A stretch of DNA of 64,000 nt from positions 6,175,977 through 6,239,976 of the forward strand of contig OW203989.1 of NCBI GenBank assembly GCA_934047225.1, in the 5' to 3' direction. The notes below the pieces were generated by a model that searched no databases, had not been told where the DNA came from, and saw nothing but the letters and a program-made list of their open reading frames with translations. This DNA is from Ypsolopha sequella. Its lineage: Eukaryota; Arthropoda; Insecta; Lepidoptera; Ypsolophidae. Positions 23,001-33,531 of the stretch are shown here, in pieces (position 1 is the first letter of the stretch; each line of letters begins with the position of its first letter). The position numbers and the translations under genes are program-made.

Positions 23001-26000
23001 AATAGTCGTTTATAACTAATTGCAACCCGTTGCATAGATATTTCTTAAGTTGATAGCCATAGTTTCTGTGTCGATCCATGTTCATCCTTGAGAAAGTGGT
23101 TATAATATTAAGGCGATATACGAAAAAAATACGGGTGTTTCTTTTCTGTGTATTTCATGAAATACACGGAAAATTTTAATAAATTTCTGGTATATGCATT
23201 TTGACTCTATAATCTAGGGTTTTGAAATTGGAAAACATGGTTGGATAAATTTTCTTCGATAGAAATAATTGTTGAAATGAGGTCTTCAAACACACTTTTT
23301 CTCCTCGTTTGACGAATAGGAACCATATACAGAACTCAAACATATTTTATGAGGTGTGTTTCAACAATATCTAGAGATTTGATATTTTGCTAGCTATTTT
23401 AGTTTTTTTAATAAAAATATAAAACCTTTTGCCCTGAATCCGCCCCTCCCACACGATTTTTCGCTTAGAGTGACAGTGACAAAAATAAAATTCGCATAGC
23501 CTCTTAAAGACAAGGCACGCACACTATAATCAAATTGAGCTAAAAAATACATGCACACATGTAAATGAACGCGTTGATTTGGTCCAGCTGTCAATGTCAG
23601 TGTAAGGTGGGCGTCGGTGGGCGATCTAACTGAACGCAGCCCTTGATTCTATTACATACAGACAAAAGGCAAAAAACTAAATACTTTACCTCAGCATTAA
23701 AAATCTTATATTCGTGTAGAATCAACTGCACCAACTTCTCATCTACTTTAGTGAGTTGACACGTCGAGTTGAACGACAGACCACCACCTTTCTTGGCCTA
23801 GAATAATAATAACTTCAAATAAATACGTACAGTACCAGGCCATTTGAAGGTCGCATCGTGCTTTAAAAAGAGATACTCGGCTAGCTTCGGCTTTGTAGAG
23901 CGTCATCTCTGTCACACTTGTCAACCCGGTCTTTTAGTCGCTGACTTGTCAGTCGTGTGTTTCGTGTGACAGAGATGACGCTCTACAAAGCCGAAGCTAG
24001 CCGAGTATCTCTTTTTAAAGCACGATGCGACCTTCAAATGGCCTGGTACTGTATAGGGTATTTATAGAATTTTTCTCAAAAATAATCTGTTTAGTTGTGA
24101 TCATGTTACATGTAAAAATAAATACATATATATATAGGTATATATTGCATTTAATATGTATAGCAAGTTTAAATATATAGGGAGTTGATTTGGTCAGCAA
24201 CTTCAGTCAAGGGGTAGGTGATGTTCACGATGCTTATTTCAAAAAACGGCATACAAAGAAAAAATACCACATTAAAAAGAAGATATGCCCTTTTTTAGGG
24301 TTCCGTAGTCAACAAAAAGGAACCCTTATAGTTTCGCCATGTCCGTCTGTCTGTCTGTCTCTCTGTCCGAAAGACTATTAGTACTAGAAAGCTGTAAATT
24401 GGCATGGATATACATATTTATCACGCCAGTAAAGTAGTACAGTAAAATTTTGAAAAAGATTTTTTTTTAGGGTACCTCCCCTACACGTAAAGCGGGGATG
24501 TTTTTTTTTATTTTCGTCTATCCACTAGTGTGGGGTGTCGTTAGATAGGTAATTTAAAAATATTGGGAGTAATATATAATATCACAATATATATATAGGT
24601 ATATAGTAAATAATATCACAGCTAAGTAGGCTTTAGAAGTTAACAAGTACAGATCGCGCCAAACTTTTAGTCCCCTCTAAACACGGGGCGATTCGCATCA
24701 GCAGGAACAAAATGTATGGGCCGTTCTTGGGAAGAGAAACTTCCGAGCGTATTAGAAGTTTGGCGCGATCTGTAGTATTGTAGATAATGGTACGGAACCC
24801 TTCATGTGCGAGTCCGACTCGCACTTGGCCGGTTTTATTTATAGAAAAAACTTGATAAATGGTCACTGCGGCACGAAGTTCTAGTACCAATATACTCAGG
24901 TGCCCCATCCAGACCTGCCGCTGCTCCACCGTGCTTAATCGATATCATCATGTGTGTCGTACACTAGGCGTTTTAAGCCGCCCCTAAAATATCGTAAATA
25001 AATTTATGAAAAAAAAATAATGAATTTTTTCAAATAATTTACGTCATCAGTATCGTAAACATAACCTACCCTGTCACGAAAGTTGCTGACCAAATCAACA
25101 CCCTGTATATTAAATTCTATATGAATGTACTCACACAAATTGGGGTGCATGGAAGGAGCCCACCCAAGTGACGTAAACTGAGATACAACCACTGATTTAT
25201 CCAAATACGCTTGGCGCACCGGGTACGGTTAGACTAAAGAGCAATTAAGAAGAGGAGTTAGTGTACGAATGGAGCTATGTTACGATCAGTGGTGTCATAA
25301 CTTCACTAAAGGGAGCGATTGCGATTGGTGGATTCTGCTCTGTGCGCTCTGTGATTGGTGGATCGGCGGAGCCAATCTTCCCTGTACCTCAGCCTTCCAC
25401 CACACGCAGTGTCAATCGGTAACTCCTCTTCCTTATTGCTCCATGCTCCATTAGACTAACTAACTGATCAATCCTTTCACTACAATTATTGGTCGTAGGC
25501 ATCGGCTGTGCCGCTGTGGTTGGTCAGAAGCTCATCACCCTCATGACGCCTCATGACATTTCATGACCATTACGTTGACTTATTAAAGCCTCGCAGTGTC
25601 ATTCTCCCGATTTCTGGACGAGGGCGCTTCATCGTAAGTATTATCGACGCGATAATGGCCAAACGTAACACCGTTGATGATTGCAAAAAATAAAACATAC
25701 ACCTGATAGATGGTGCGCAAGAGCAACGTAACGTTCAACGGGGCCGCCGTAAGGATGTACGCCGACCAATGCGACGTACTGAAGAAGGGCATAGTCAAAA
25801 TCCCTCGGAATAGAAGAGATTGTATGACCAGATTGATGGATGTGGAAGAGGCGGAGGAGGAAGGAAGGAGGAAGATCGTCGTAGATGGAAATATGCAGTC
25901 TCAACCTACCCCTCTGAGAGAAAGGCGTGAGTATATGTATGTATGATATGTAGAGTAGAAGAGAAAGAGGAACATGAAGTAACCTTAAAGTAAATATTGG

Positions 26001-29000
26001 GCTTGTTCTTGTTGAGACGGATGCCGACACTCTCCAGCTCCCTCTCCAGCAGCTGCCGGTGCACGTAGGGCTTTGTCGCGTCCAGCATCATCACCACCAG
26101 GTCCGCTGTCCGAGCTACTGCTATCACCTGGAACATATTTATATTATTTATGACAAAAGCACCCGGAATATAACACCTTGAGTGGTAGCAGGCAGTTACG
26201 TAGTACCTATCAGTCACTAACCCTTTACAGACTTCTTCAATTTTTGAGGAAATTTCGTGTTTAAGAGGCGTCGTTACATGCAAACCTCCATACAAACGCT
26301 GTCAGCACATTGTGGGGAATGTTATTATAACATTTTAGGTTGAGTTATCTAGATCTATGTTTAAGTCGCATTAAAAATCGTGAAATTTGAGTAACATCTT
26401 AAGAGCTGTTTCGCAGCCGGATTGTGAAAAACCCCCCATTTTCTAATTAATCGAAACAGAATTTAAAATTCACTCAATAGTTATTCAACAAAACCTTATT
26501 ACCTATATTGTGTATGCTGCCATCACAAAGTTTCTATTGGTTTCTGTAAATTAGAACTTCAAAATTATTTAAATTAAAATTTTTTTAAATTCTAATTTTC
26601 AGAAACAGATGGAAACTTTGCGATGGCAACATGAAATTTTTAGGGTAGAGAAATATGAAGTCCTGCAGCCACCGCTAGAGCTACGTCCTTGAGCTAGATA
26701 GCGCTTTAGTTCACTGTTGCAGAATACCTATCCCTAAAATCTGGCCGCCCTAGGCCCTGGCTTAGTTAGCGTTCTGGGAAATCCAGTACTGGTTAGAACC
26801 CATCCACGTTACTGCTAAACATTACCTGTCTCCCTCTCCCTTTGCCCTGGGCAGCACCCTCAATGATTCCTGGCAGATCTAGCAGCTGAATGTTAGCACC
26901 ACGGTACTCGATAACTCCAGGGATGCACGTCAGAGTTGTGAACTCATAGCTCGCTGCTTCTGATTGTGTGTGTGTCAGTGTTGACAGCAGGGTTGACTGA
27001 AATATATTTAAGATTATTTATTTTATTTCTTATTTTGTTACAACAACAGACATTTTGTATTCTTTACATTGTCTAGTAGACTAACCCAGTTACTGATTGG
27101 CAATGTTCAGTAAGTACTATCATCGCAAATTGCAAATGCATAGGGACTTCTTTGCACAAAATTACTAAAAAACCCACATGCGTTTCAAAATGTAATAGGT
27201 CAACCAACCCAATATGACCCAACTGTCAATTTGATTGCTGCCAGATTACAAAACCATAAATATATAGGTAGAAATTTTTCTGAGGGTTCTTTTACTAAGA
27301 ACTAAATATACTTGACAGCAATGCTAACGGTACTAAGTGTTTGAAATCAAATGACGTCCGAGCGAGCGCATTAGCAAGTTGCAAAGATGATAGATTTATG
27401 TATATTCTTGTAAATATTTAGCAAAAGGACATTTTCGTACAGGGGTTGAGGCGGGAACCACCTCCCATAAAGTTTTACATGGCGCAAACAATTAGTTTTT
27501 TTAGGCATTGCCAACTGTACTGGGTGCATATCATCAAAAACATATATTATACTATCAATTTCCAATTGTCTAAGGATATGTTCCCCGTCAAAGTGACGTC
27601 ACAGTTCATAAATAGTTCAATACCCATACAAGGCAATTTTGAAAGTTCAGTTTTCATAATTTTTTTCGATGATAGGCACTCAGTCTAGTTGGCAACCAAA
27701 GATACAATATTAGAGGGGCTGTCCTAACAATATTCTTTTCAGACCATGGTGCATTAAAAGTGGTTAATAATTTATAATATACTTGGATCAGAGTATTGAT
27801 AAAGGAAACAATCTTCTGCACTAAAAGATTTCTAAAAATAAAATAACCACAAAGGTCTAACCTAACCTACTGGCTCTCTTCTACGCTGAAGGATTTTTGA
27901 AATGTTCCAAGTCTGTTTTCCCATTGTCCCATTTCCCATGTCCCCTTATCCTTTTTCTACTTTTACTTTTCATTACACACATTTCTGAGCACTTTTATTA
28001 CAGCTAACTGTCAACACTATGTAAAATCAACAAAATTGTGATCTATTTCAGGGACATTTAGATAGCGTTCCTAAACACCGGGGTAAAGGTAAAAATTAAC
28101 TGTCACCTGTTCCACAACCTACCGAGTGAAAACGAACAGCTCGTCTTTGAATAAACTTTGTCAGAAATTTTACATTTACCCAGGCGTTTAGGAATGCAAT
28201 CTCAGTAGATATTATTTTTAATCATAACAAAATAAAACAAAATTTGCGATTAGTATAAGACAGATATAAACATGATAAAATGTCTAATAAACCAAAGTAA
28301 TCCCTTCGATTTCATTCAGAATAAAAATCAGATCGTCTCCTGCTGAAGCCAACTCCATATTCCTGCCAAATTAATAATTTTGCTTGTATTTCATAATTTT
28401 TTACCAAAAAAGTTCAAATGATTTTCTCACCTTACCAACAGAAGGAAAACCAATTAAAGCAACTCTTGCATCTCCAGACTTAAGCACATCAAACCCTTCC
28501 CCCTTATCACCACCTTTTTTAGAGGGTTCCAGCAGCTGAGACCGATACTTAGCGAGCTTAGCCTTCAGAAGACCCAAATGGTATTCAGTTGCTGAAAATA
28601 TACAAATTTTATAATATCTGATTATTGTAAAACTGCTCACCTCAATAACAATTTTTGATCGAATAGCCGACCGTCTGAGGTGAGCCGTTTTGCAATAGTA
28701 AAGTAAAAAAGGTTTATTGCCTAAAAAATACTTAAAACTAAACACATTAAAATTATACATAGGTTAAAATAGAAGAAAAGGCAAATGGTAGCATGCTCAA
28801 TCTCATAGAAATCGAGCAGCGCTGATTTTCAGCATACCCCCGACAGAGGACATAATTTAAGAAAATAATCAAATGAAGGCACAGAAGAACGTGTAAAATT
28901 CAACACAAAAATAAAAGTGAGAAAAGGAATAATAATATAAAAACAGTAGGTACATTTTAAATCATGTTTTATCCTCAAGTTTCATTCAATTCGATCATTT

Positions 29001-29143
29001 TTAATATCGTTGGAACAAATACGTTTGAGTTATAACTTTACAAATAGTATAATAATAGTCTTGGTGAAGGTGATGTTACCTTTATTTTTTTGTGTCCTAG
29101 CTATTTCCTTCTCGATTTCAGATATCTTCTCCAAGATACCCAT
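17067..29143 (-). CDS. DRG2: Developmentally regulated GTP-binding protein 2 (DRG2)
   Basis: Eight exons join in frame: 29143..29080, 28591..28431, 26996..26826, 26127..25984, 23797..23690, 22727..22570, 17872..17746 and 17228..17067, giving 364 residues, the same as human DRG2. The start [20 protein letters not shown] is DRG2-specific and separates it from DRG1. The G-domain motifs are intact: G1 GFPSVGKS (split by an intron after Lys), G2 in YEFTTLT, G3 DLPG, G4 NKID, G5 around VVVSC. The C-terminal TGS part ends [20 protein letters not shown] followed by LIKK. DRG GTPases bind translating ribosomes with DFRP partners. Introns total about 11 kb and hold a mariner, a non-LTR copy, SINEs, and a perfect hairpin 30 nt before exon 5. 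No damage to the coding sequence was seen. Confidence 0.96.
17910..18300 (+). repeat. Family D repeat, copy 2, in DRG2 intron 6
   Basis: This is the direct-orientation partner of 15416-15770, about 2.5 kb away, and spans DRG2 exons 7 and 8 together with it. It has an extra palindromic block near 17953-17988 (AAAACACGAGCGTAGCGAGT...). A SINE begins right after its end. Confidence 0.8.
18303..18750 (+). repeat. tRNA-derived SINE, split by a small inverted-repeat insert
   Basis: GGCGGTAGCTCAAGACGGTA looks like a tRNA A box and GGTTCGATCCC like a B box. The tail matches the uninterrupted copy at 51310-51672 (CATGCACCAATGAGTT, GGAAACCTGCATGCCCTAAA). In this copy about 108 bases with inverted ends separate the two boxes. 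A third, diverged copy lies at 39338-39640. Confidence 0.8.
18366..18473. mobile_element. Short MITE inserted between SINE A and B boxes
   Basis: The left end GTTCAGTTTGATCGC and right end GCGATCAAACTGAAC are inverted copies. The inside contains GGCAGCAGGATAGCAT and GGTGCAAAAGAGATGTCATG. Related pieces occur near 2860-2935, 3190-3238, 10085, 15079 and 23577-23642, so this is a dispersed family. Confidence 0.7.
18982..20310 (+). mobile_element. Near-complete mariner element (1.33 kb) in DRG2 intron 6
   Basis: The element is bounded by TA dinucleotides (18980-18981 and 20311-20312). Its left end starts CGTAGGGCGGCTGACATGTA; the right end, read inverted, starts CGAGGGAGGCTGAAAAGTAA. The repeats match over about 25 bases with a few changes and one gap. 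The 1.33-kb length and a single open transposase frame are as expected for mariner. It is antisense to DRG2. Confidence 0.92.
19176..20246 (+). CDS. Mariner transposase (DD34D)
   Basis: The frame is open for 357 residues from the ATG at 19176; ATGs further upstream (19146 and before) are in frame but precede the usual start. The N-terminal helix-turn-helix region ([20 protein letters not shown]...; later GRPVSA) is followed by [10 protein letters not shown], equivalent to the WVPHEL motif. The catalytic acids are in [16 protein letters not shown] and APCDYF, with 34 residues between the second and third, the mariner DD34D signature; YSPDLAP is present. A 14-T run at about 20160-20173 encodes a Phe run near the C-terminus and keeps the frame. 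It ends GDYIEK, close to the usual GDYVEK. It looks intact; activity is not shown. Confidence 0.93.
   Translation: MSVEKVKTDKIEQRAVIKFLTKEGNTPSEIRQRMLRVFGSSCSSEFVIKFWSRQFKLGRESLEDDPRSGRPVSAVTDENVARVKKNILEDRRVKQWEIARDVGVSKERVNEIIHEHLNMSKVSARWVPRMLTAFDMERRVKCCEESLDMSRGKEEEIISRILTCDETWIRQWDPESKQESLQWKFKDEKPPRKFKVCPSAGKLMATIFWDTEGILLINYLPKKTTMNADYYSNLLYQLRDTIKEKRRRKLSKGILILHDNAPVHTARTKKLAIKDNGFETIDHPPYSPDLAPCDYFLFRLLKKDLRGRRFMTDDEMKAAVSDYFDDKPFFFFFNGLNSIFEKCNKCILLAGDYIEK
21474..22322 (+). mobile_element. 5'-truncated non-LTR retrotransposon with 13-bp target duplication
   Basis: AATACAATCAAAA occurs at 21474-21486 and again at 22310-22322. Between them, translation starts just before the reverse transcriptase YADDTVILA box, then [26 protein letters not shown], and later frames with [19 protein letters not shown]. 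Stops and frameshifts break it into pieces (for example the stops near 21801 and 22016). The 3' end is an AAG repeat. It lies in DRG2 intron 6. Confidence 0.9.
22800..23689. other. DRG2 intron 5, mostly unassigned
   Basis: About 960 bases between exons 6 and 5. The last part (23577-23642) has GGGCGATCTAACTGAACGCAGCC, an end of the GTTCAGTTTGATC inverted-repeat family. Nothing else was recognised. Confidence 0.5.
23828..24053. repeat. Perfect 90-bp-arm hairpin in DRG2 intron 4
   Basis: 23828-23917 and 23964-24053 are exact reverse complements (90 of 90), with a 46-base loop. The arm edge is TACAGTACCAGGCC and the inner edge GTCACAC. On the DRG2 strand the hairpin ends 30 nt before the acceptor of exon 5. 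Part of the arm (CGGCTAGCTTCGGCTTTGTA, AGAGCGTCATC) has a diverged match at 63603-63640. Confidence 0.95.
24298..24838 (+). repeat. GGGTTCCG family B repeat, copy in DRG2 intron 4
   Basis: It begins AGGGTTCCGTAGTCAACAAA, runs through a GTCTGTCTGTC block, and ends GAGTCCGACTCGCACTTGGC CGG. Further copies lie at 48798-48960, 50188-50456 and in pieces from 54577 to 56050. This copy carries an inner insertion at 24649-24774. Confidence 0.75.
24649..24774. mobile_element. Roughly 125-bp MITE nested in the family B repeat
   Basis: The ends are inverted copies: ACAGATCGCGCCAAACTT on the left and AAGTTTGGCGCGATCTGT on the right. TA flanks both ends. It interrupts the family B copy before its TTGTAGATAATGGTACGGAA block. 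Confidence 0.8.
25229..25459. mobile_element. Small inverted-repeat element in DRG2 intron 4
   Basis: The left side has TTAGACTAAAGAGCAATTAA then GAAGAGGAGTTA; the right side has TAACTCCTCTTCC ... ATTGCTCC ... TTAGACTAA, its inverted counterpart with small gaps. No coding capacity. Confidence 0.55.
25730..25960 (+). repeat. 3' tail of a non-LTR-like repeat (family E)
   Basis: It shares blocks with 53370-53585 (GTACTGAAGAAGGGCATAGT; GATTGATGGATGTGGAAGAG; CTACCCCTCTGAGAGAAAGG) and ends in GTATGTATG. A short antisense piece of the same tail is near 11070-11110. It lies in DRG2 intron 4 just before exon 4. Confidence 0.6.
27505..27715. repeat. Foldback MITE family C, copy 3
   Basis: TTGCCAACTGTACTGGGTGC on the left and GCACTCAGTCTAGTTGGCAA on the right are inverted matches; the centre has CAGTTCATAAATAGTTCAAT. 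It lies in DRG2 intron 2. Confidence 0.75.
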
Positions 29144-31881
29144 GTTTCTTTGTGTATTTTATAAACACGTAAACAAAACACTAAAACACAATATTGAACT
29201 ACAAAATAAATAAATAAAGTGGAGTCTATCACGCTTTTATCATTTCGTACGATTATTATCTGTTTCGGGCAAAAATAAACCGTTTTTACACAATTTATCG
29301 TGACAAATTTTAGGTTAGAAGTTTTAGAAGGACCGACAAGATGACACTTTACTTTTTCTCAAAAAAAAAAGACAAACGAACGAAGGAAAAAATCTTAACA
29401 GCCAAAAAATATTCTGTACGGATTACCGATACATACAACTGTACCGGAAAGGGCGGGAGTGCGGGCGTGTACGTATGTCGTCGGCATTTCGTAGATTTGG
29501 GCATATCATGATGCGTCTGGGCAGATCATATTTCTGTTAAAACTAGAAGGTTCGTCTCGCTGCGCTTCGCTTGGCTCGGCTCTCCAAACTTATTTACATG
29601 TAAACCTAACACGCTCCGCTTCACTCTGCTCGTCGTCGCACCTATTTTGGTCTTTGGTGAAAGATTTTCGATTTCATACTTTACGATCTGCCCAATTCTA
29701 CGATCTGCCCACGAACCAATTGGTTTAATGGTCTAAGGCCTCGCCATACATTTCATCGGCAATATAAATAAAAAAATGTCAGCGGCAGCGGTCGGGTTGT
29801 AATACATGTCAGTATGAAATCGCCCGCACTTCAGCTTGTCGCGTAATTTATTTCAACGTTTTTGGGAGGGAATAAAATGGAGGATGAAAGTTTGTATGAG
29901 AATTTCATTAGTTTTGTTGGTAAAATCATGAAAACTTGTGTTGATTTTTTAATAAGAATGAATGAATTACGTGTTCCAGCATTTTTGGAAAATCATCCCC
30001 AAAGGCAGTTAAATCGGGGATGACAGTTTGTATGGGCATTTCTTTGTTTATATGGCTAAAACTATAAAAATTGGTGATAGGCCTTTTTGAAAATCATTTC
30101 CTAAGGGAGAAAAATGGAGGATGAAAGTTTGTATGGCAATTTCGTGGGAACCTCGGCCTCCTCAATGACACTTTACCTGGGTTTCAAATAAAATATAAAT
30201 AAAAAATTTTGATCGAAAACGCGACTCGGCCTTCGCCCTCACCAAAGGTACTTTTTTTCGGGTATCAAGTAAGAGATCAAGAAAAAATTTCGTTCGGAAG
30301 CGCGGCTTGGCCTTCAGCCTTGCCAAAGGACCCTGTGTACATCTGTGCCACGTGAATTCTGCCGATACCAAACGGTGACCTTTCTGTACATTGGGTGGCA
30401 AAACAACCTTAACTATTTGTCTAAGTTTTTATCTAGAGGGTAAAACCTCTATTATTACAAAGAAAATAATGACAAGAAAATATTGGCAAAAAACATAGGC
30501 CAATCCATTTGGACGTACAAAAATATTCGTGAAGATTTTCGCAAAGCAAAATATTGTTTGTGTTAGTAGAAAAAGATGCTCGGATTTGATCGCTCCAAAA
30601 CGATCTTATTTTAGGTTTTGGAGCCCGCAGCATTGAGCTGCCAGAGAGCAATAATATTTTCTATTTCATCGGACAACATAGGGCGTTTTGGAACGCTACT
30701 TTAAATACATAAATGGCACTACTAAGGGACAACAGTTTAATATGAGCGTTTTTCTCTCAGAATAGTATTCCTTATTCTGAGGTTTTTCTGGTTGTTTTTT
30801 TTTCTTAGTTCTTAACTTTCCTCTAGATGTCACCATAGATAAAATATTTTTCGTAGCAATCAATGTCAAAGTGGTTTTTGGTGTTTTGGGAATCTGTGCA
30901 AATTTTGTCTTTGATTATGTTGCTAAAGTATACGACAGTGCCATCTAGGAATATTATTGAACACTAAATTTGACACAAGGAAAAACGCTTATTATCCGAA
31001 ATCTTTGGCTGATCTTCAGATCTTGTACGACAAGCAAGCGTGATCTTTTTTGAATTTTTACTAGGTTTAGTTTATTGAAACGACATTTCACTAGATTATT
31101 TCAGAAAGAAGACATAAAAGAATTTGATATTCGACATCTTTCGGGATTTCACGCTATCTATAGGGATTATGCGTTATCTCTGATTGTTTACTTTTTCCTG
31201 ATTTCCTCATGTTCCTGCTACATATACAACGGAATTACGTCGCTTCCGGTGACTTCCGACGCCCGCCCGGCCGCCGCCGCCGCGCGCCGCCGCCCAAGCC
31301 AAGCCCAAGCCCAAGCTTCTCGCCGCGCCGGCCGGCACCTGAGCCACTTCCTATTCTATTATTGATGACAACTGGAAATTAGTACCGGAAGTACACCATA
31401 TTTATTCAATAAAATTATTAATATGAATCGACACATTAATGGGTTCCGTTTATATATATTTTTTACTTTTGTCAAAATAACAATTTAAGTTCTTTTTACA
31501 AAGGAAGTCCCACGGATTAAGGCATTTCCATAATTATACATTAACACAGTACGTACCTACTTTGACAAGGGACTTCGTTCGTGAAAAAAACTTTACTCTT
31601 GCTGGCGAAACCGGTTCGCTCCTGAATCTAATGACAGGTATTTTTTCCTGTAAACGTCTGGAACAGTGTCCAAGATATTTATTTACCTAAAGTTATCGCA
31701 AAGAAATTCCTTTTCACATGTTACTCTCCAGACACTTGGCGAATGAGGGCAAGGCTGAAAACAGTGTAAGACTTCGACTGTCTCGACACTTTTGCTGTAT
31801 GTATGTTTTGTATTTATATTTTGTATGTGTGTTTGGGTGTTTACAAGCCTATGTCTGTGTATAGGTTATTAATTATATTAA

Positions 31882-31885
<4 letters not shown>

Positions 31886-31930
<45 letters not shown>

Positions 31931-31952
31931 GTATATATATATATATATATAT
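31886..31952. repeat. TA dinucleotide microsatellite
   Basis: A long TA array broken by short TACATATAGT units; a second identical unit follows near 31955. Confidence 0.9.
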
Positions 31953-32402
31953 ATACATATAGTATAGGTAATTACTGCTGCAGTATACCTAGATAGACGT
32001 GTGGCATGAGCGTTAGTAGCGAAACGAACTTAGTTCTAACTAACCACCGATAAGTATATGGTTCTAACCGGGTCCCCCACGACTCCCGTCATGTTTATTT
32101 TCTATGACAATATGGAAGTAATCAAAAGTACCTAATTAAAGTAATTAAAAGTAATTAAAAACTAATCAAAGTAAACTTTGGTTGATTTCTGGCTGTCTTT
32201 GTTTCACTGTGTTTGTTTGTTTTGATGTAACTTTGCTTGGATAACTTTAATGCAATTTAATTTTAATATCTAGCACCTAATATTATCTGGACACCGATTT
32301 CTACTGATTAACTATTACACCGATTAACTTTGCAACTGTTTGGACACTGGTAACGACGACGATTGTGGAATTTAATATCATTGGCGAAACTGTTTTTTTT
32401 AA

Positions 32403-32918
32403 GCCGGCGCCAGACATGTGTACACTTATTTGAACACTCGAGTGGACACACTGTGTGGCACGAGACTTTGTCTATGTGTTCCAAAGTTTGTACACAGCTT
32501 TGCACTTTGCCGAGCGGTATCGGTTTTTTAGCGCACATCAAAGGAATGTGTTCAAATAAGTGCGTAGCCTGCCACACTATTTGCAAAGACCAGTTGCGCG
32601 AGCGCTGTTGTACGGAATGGTTGTGTGAGACACTACGTGCTTGATCGTTCAAAATGGACTGGAGTAACGAATGCGTCCTAGAATTTATTGAGTTGCTGCA
32701 AGGGGAACCATATTTTGTTGCTCATGTAAAAAATAATTACATACACATAAATAGTATAAGCACACTGCGTCCACGAAATCGTCGTCCATCTCCTTTGTTG
32801 TCTACCAGCATACTTTGGAGAAAAGAGTTTGCGAAGCATGTGTGGCAGGTGCGCCAAATGTGTGTACAAAGTCGTCGAAGAAGTGTGCAAATAAGTGTCC
32901 ACATGTCTGGCGCCGGCA
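32403..32918. mobile_element. Roughly 516-bp element with GC-rich inverted ends
   Basis: The left end is GCCGGCGCCAGACATGTG followed by ACACTTATTTG. The right end is CAAATAAGTGT...CACATGTCTGGCGCCGGC, its inverse over about 36 bases with two mismatches. Inner blocks also pair (GTAGCCTGCCACAC with GTGTGGCAGGTGCGCC). Two overlapping open frames here are by-products of the inverted structure. Confidence 0.8.
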
Positions 32919-33531
32919 TTACTCAAAGCTAGTGTCATTATGAGCAAATACCTACTACGGATTTGGTCCCTAGGAGTACTTAAAACAGAAATAGAGAAGC
33001 GAAATAAGCGAACAGGAAAAATGCTGTAACTTGTAAGATAGGAATGTTGTCAAACAGCGCCATCTAAGAGATTTTCATGGACGCTAGCCATAGGACGTAA
33101 AACGGCTCATTGAAAAGTGTAAATGAACCCTACAAAAACAATAGAAACTCATGTTCTAAATTTAACTCGTTCATTTTCGTTTCCGATAGAAGTCAAGATC
33201 TATATTTATTGTTGCTACTTTAGAAAAATTTAAATTTTTGGTCATTTCTTTAATTGCAATATTAATACATTCATTGATAGAAGATACTAAATATGGTATT
33301 GAAATATTTAGGCCAATTTTTTGAGCTACGTTTAATAAATAGAAATGTATCTGATACCCATACTTTTAAGGTCACGCACACATCTATCATTTTGAAATAT
33401 ATTTCTCCGTTTTCGCCATTTTGTTGAAAATCGAATTCATTTCTTTTTTGATGGCTGCTCGCGGCTCTTGTGGGCTTGTTGCGAGATATTTTCGATTTTA
33501 TTGTATAAGATAAAGTTTATATTTGGCTAAG

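Larger units (their letters stand above)
29144..33531. other. Intergenic region between divergent DRG2 and the RRM gene
   Basis: No gene is supported. 29570-30380 has repeated phrases (GGATGAAAGTTTGTATG twice; CGGCCTTCGCC and CGGCCTTCAGCC) that suggest duplicated repeat pieces. 31260-31340 is GC-rich with CGCCG runs. A TA microsatellite lies at 31886-31952 and an inverted-repeat element at 32403-32918. The 5' UTR of the RRM gene probably lies in 33400-33531. Confidence 0.55.

Noticed and set aside
25641..26295. Two 129-aa minus-strand frames
   Set aside because: They only partly overlap DRG2 exon 4; the rest is intron and the family E repeat. The spliced DRG2 model explains the coding part.
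31886..31980. CRISPR or satellite array
   Set aside because: The repeats are a plain TA microsatellite with a duplicated TACATATAGTA unit; no spacer pattern.
32308..32947. Several 90-114-aa frames on both strands
   Set aside because: They lie inside the inverted-repeat element and mirror each other; no domain is visible.
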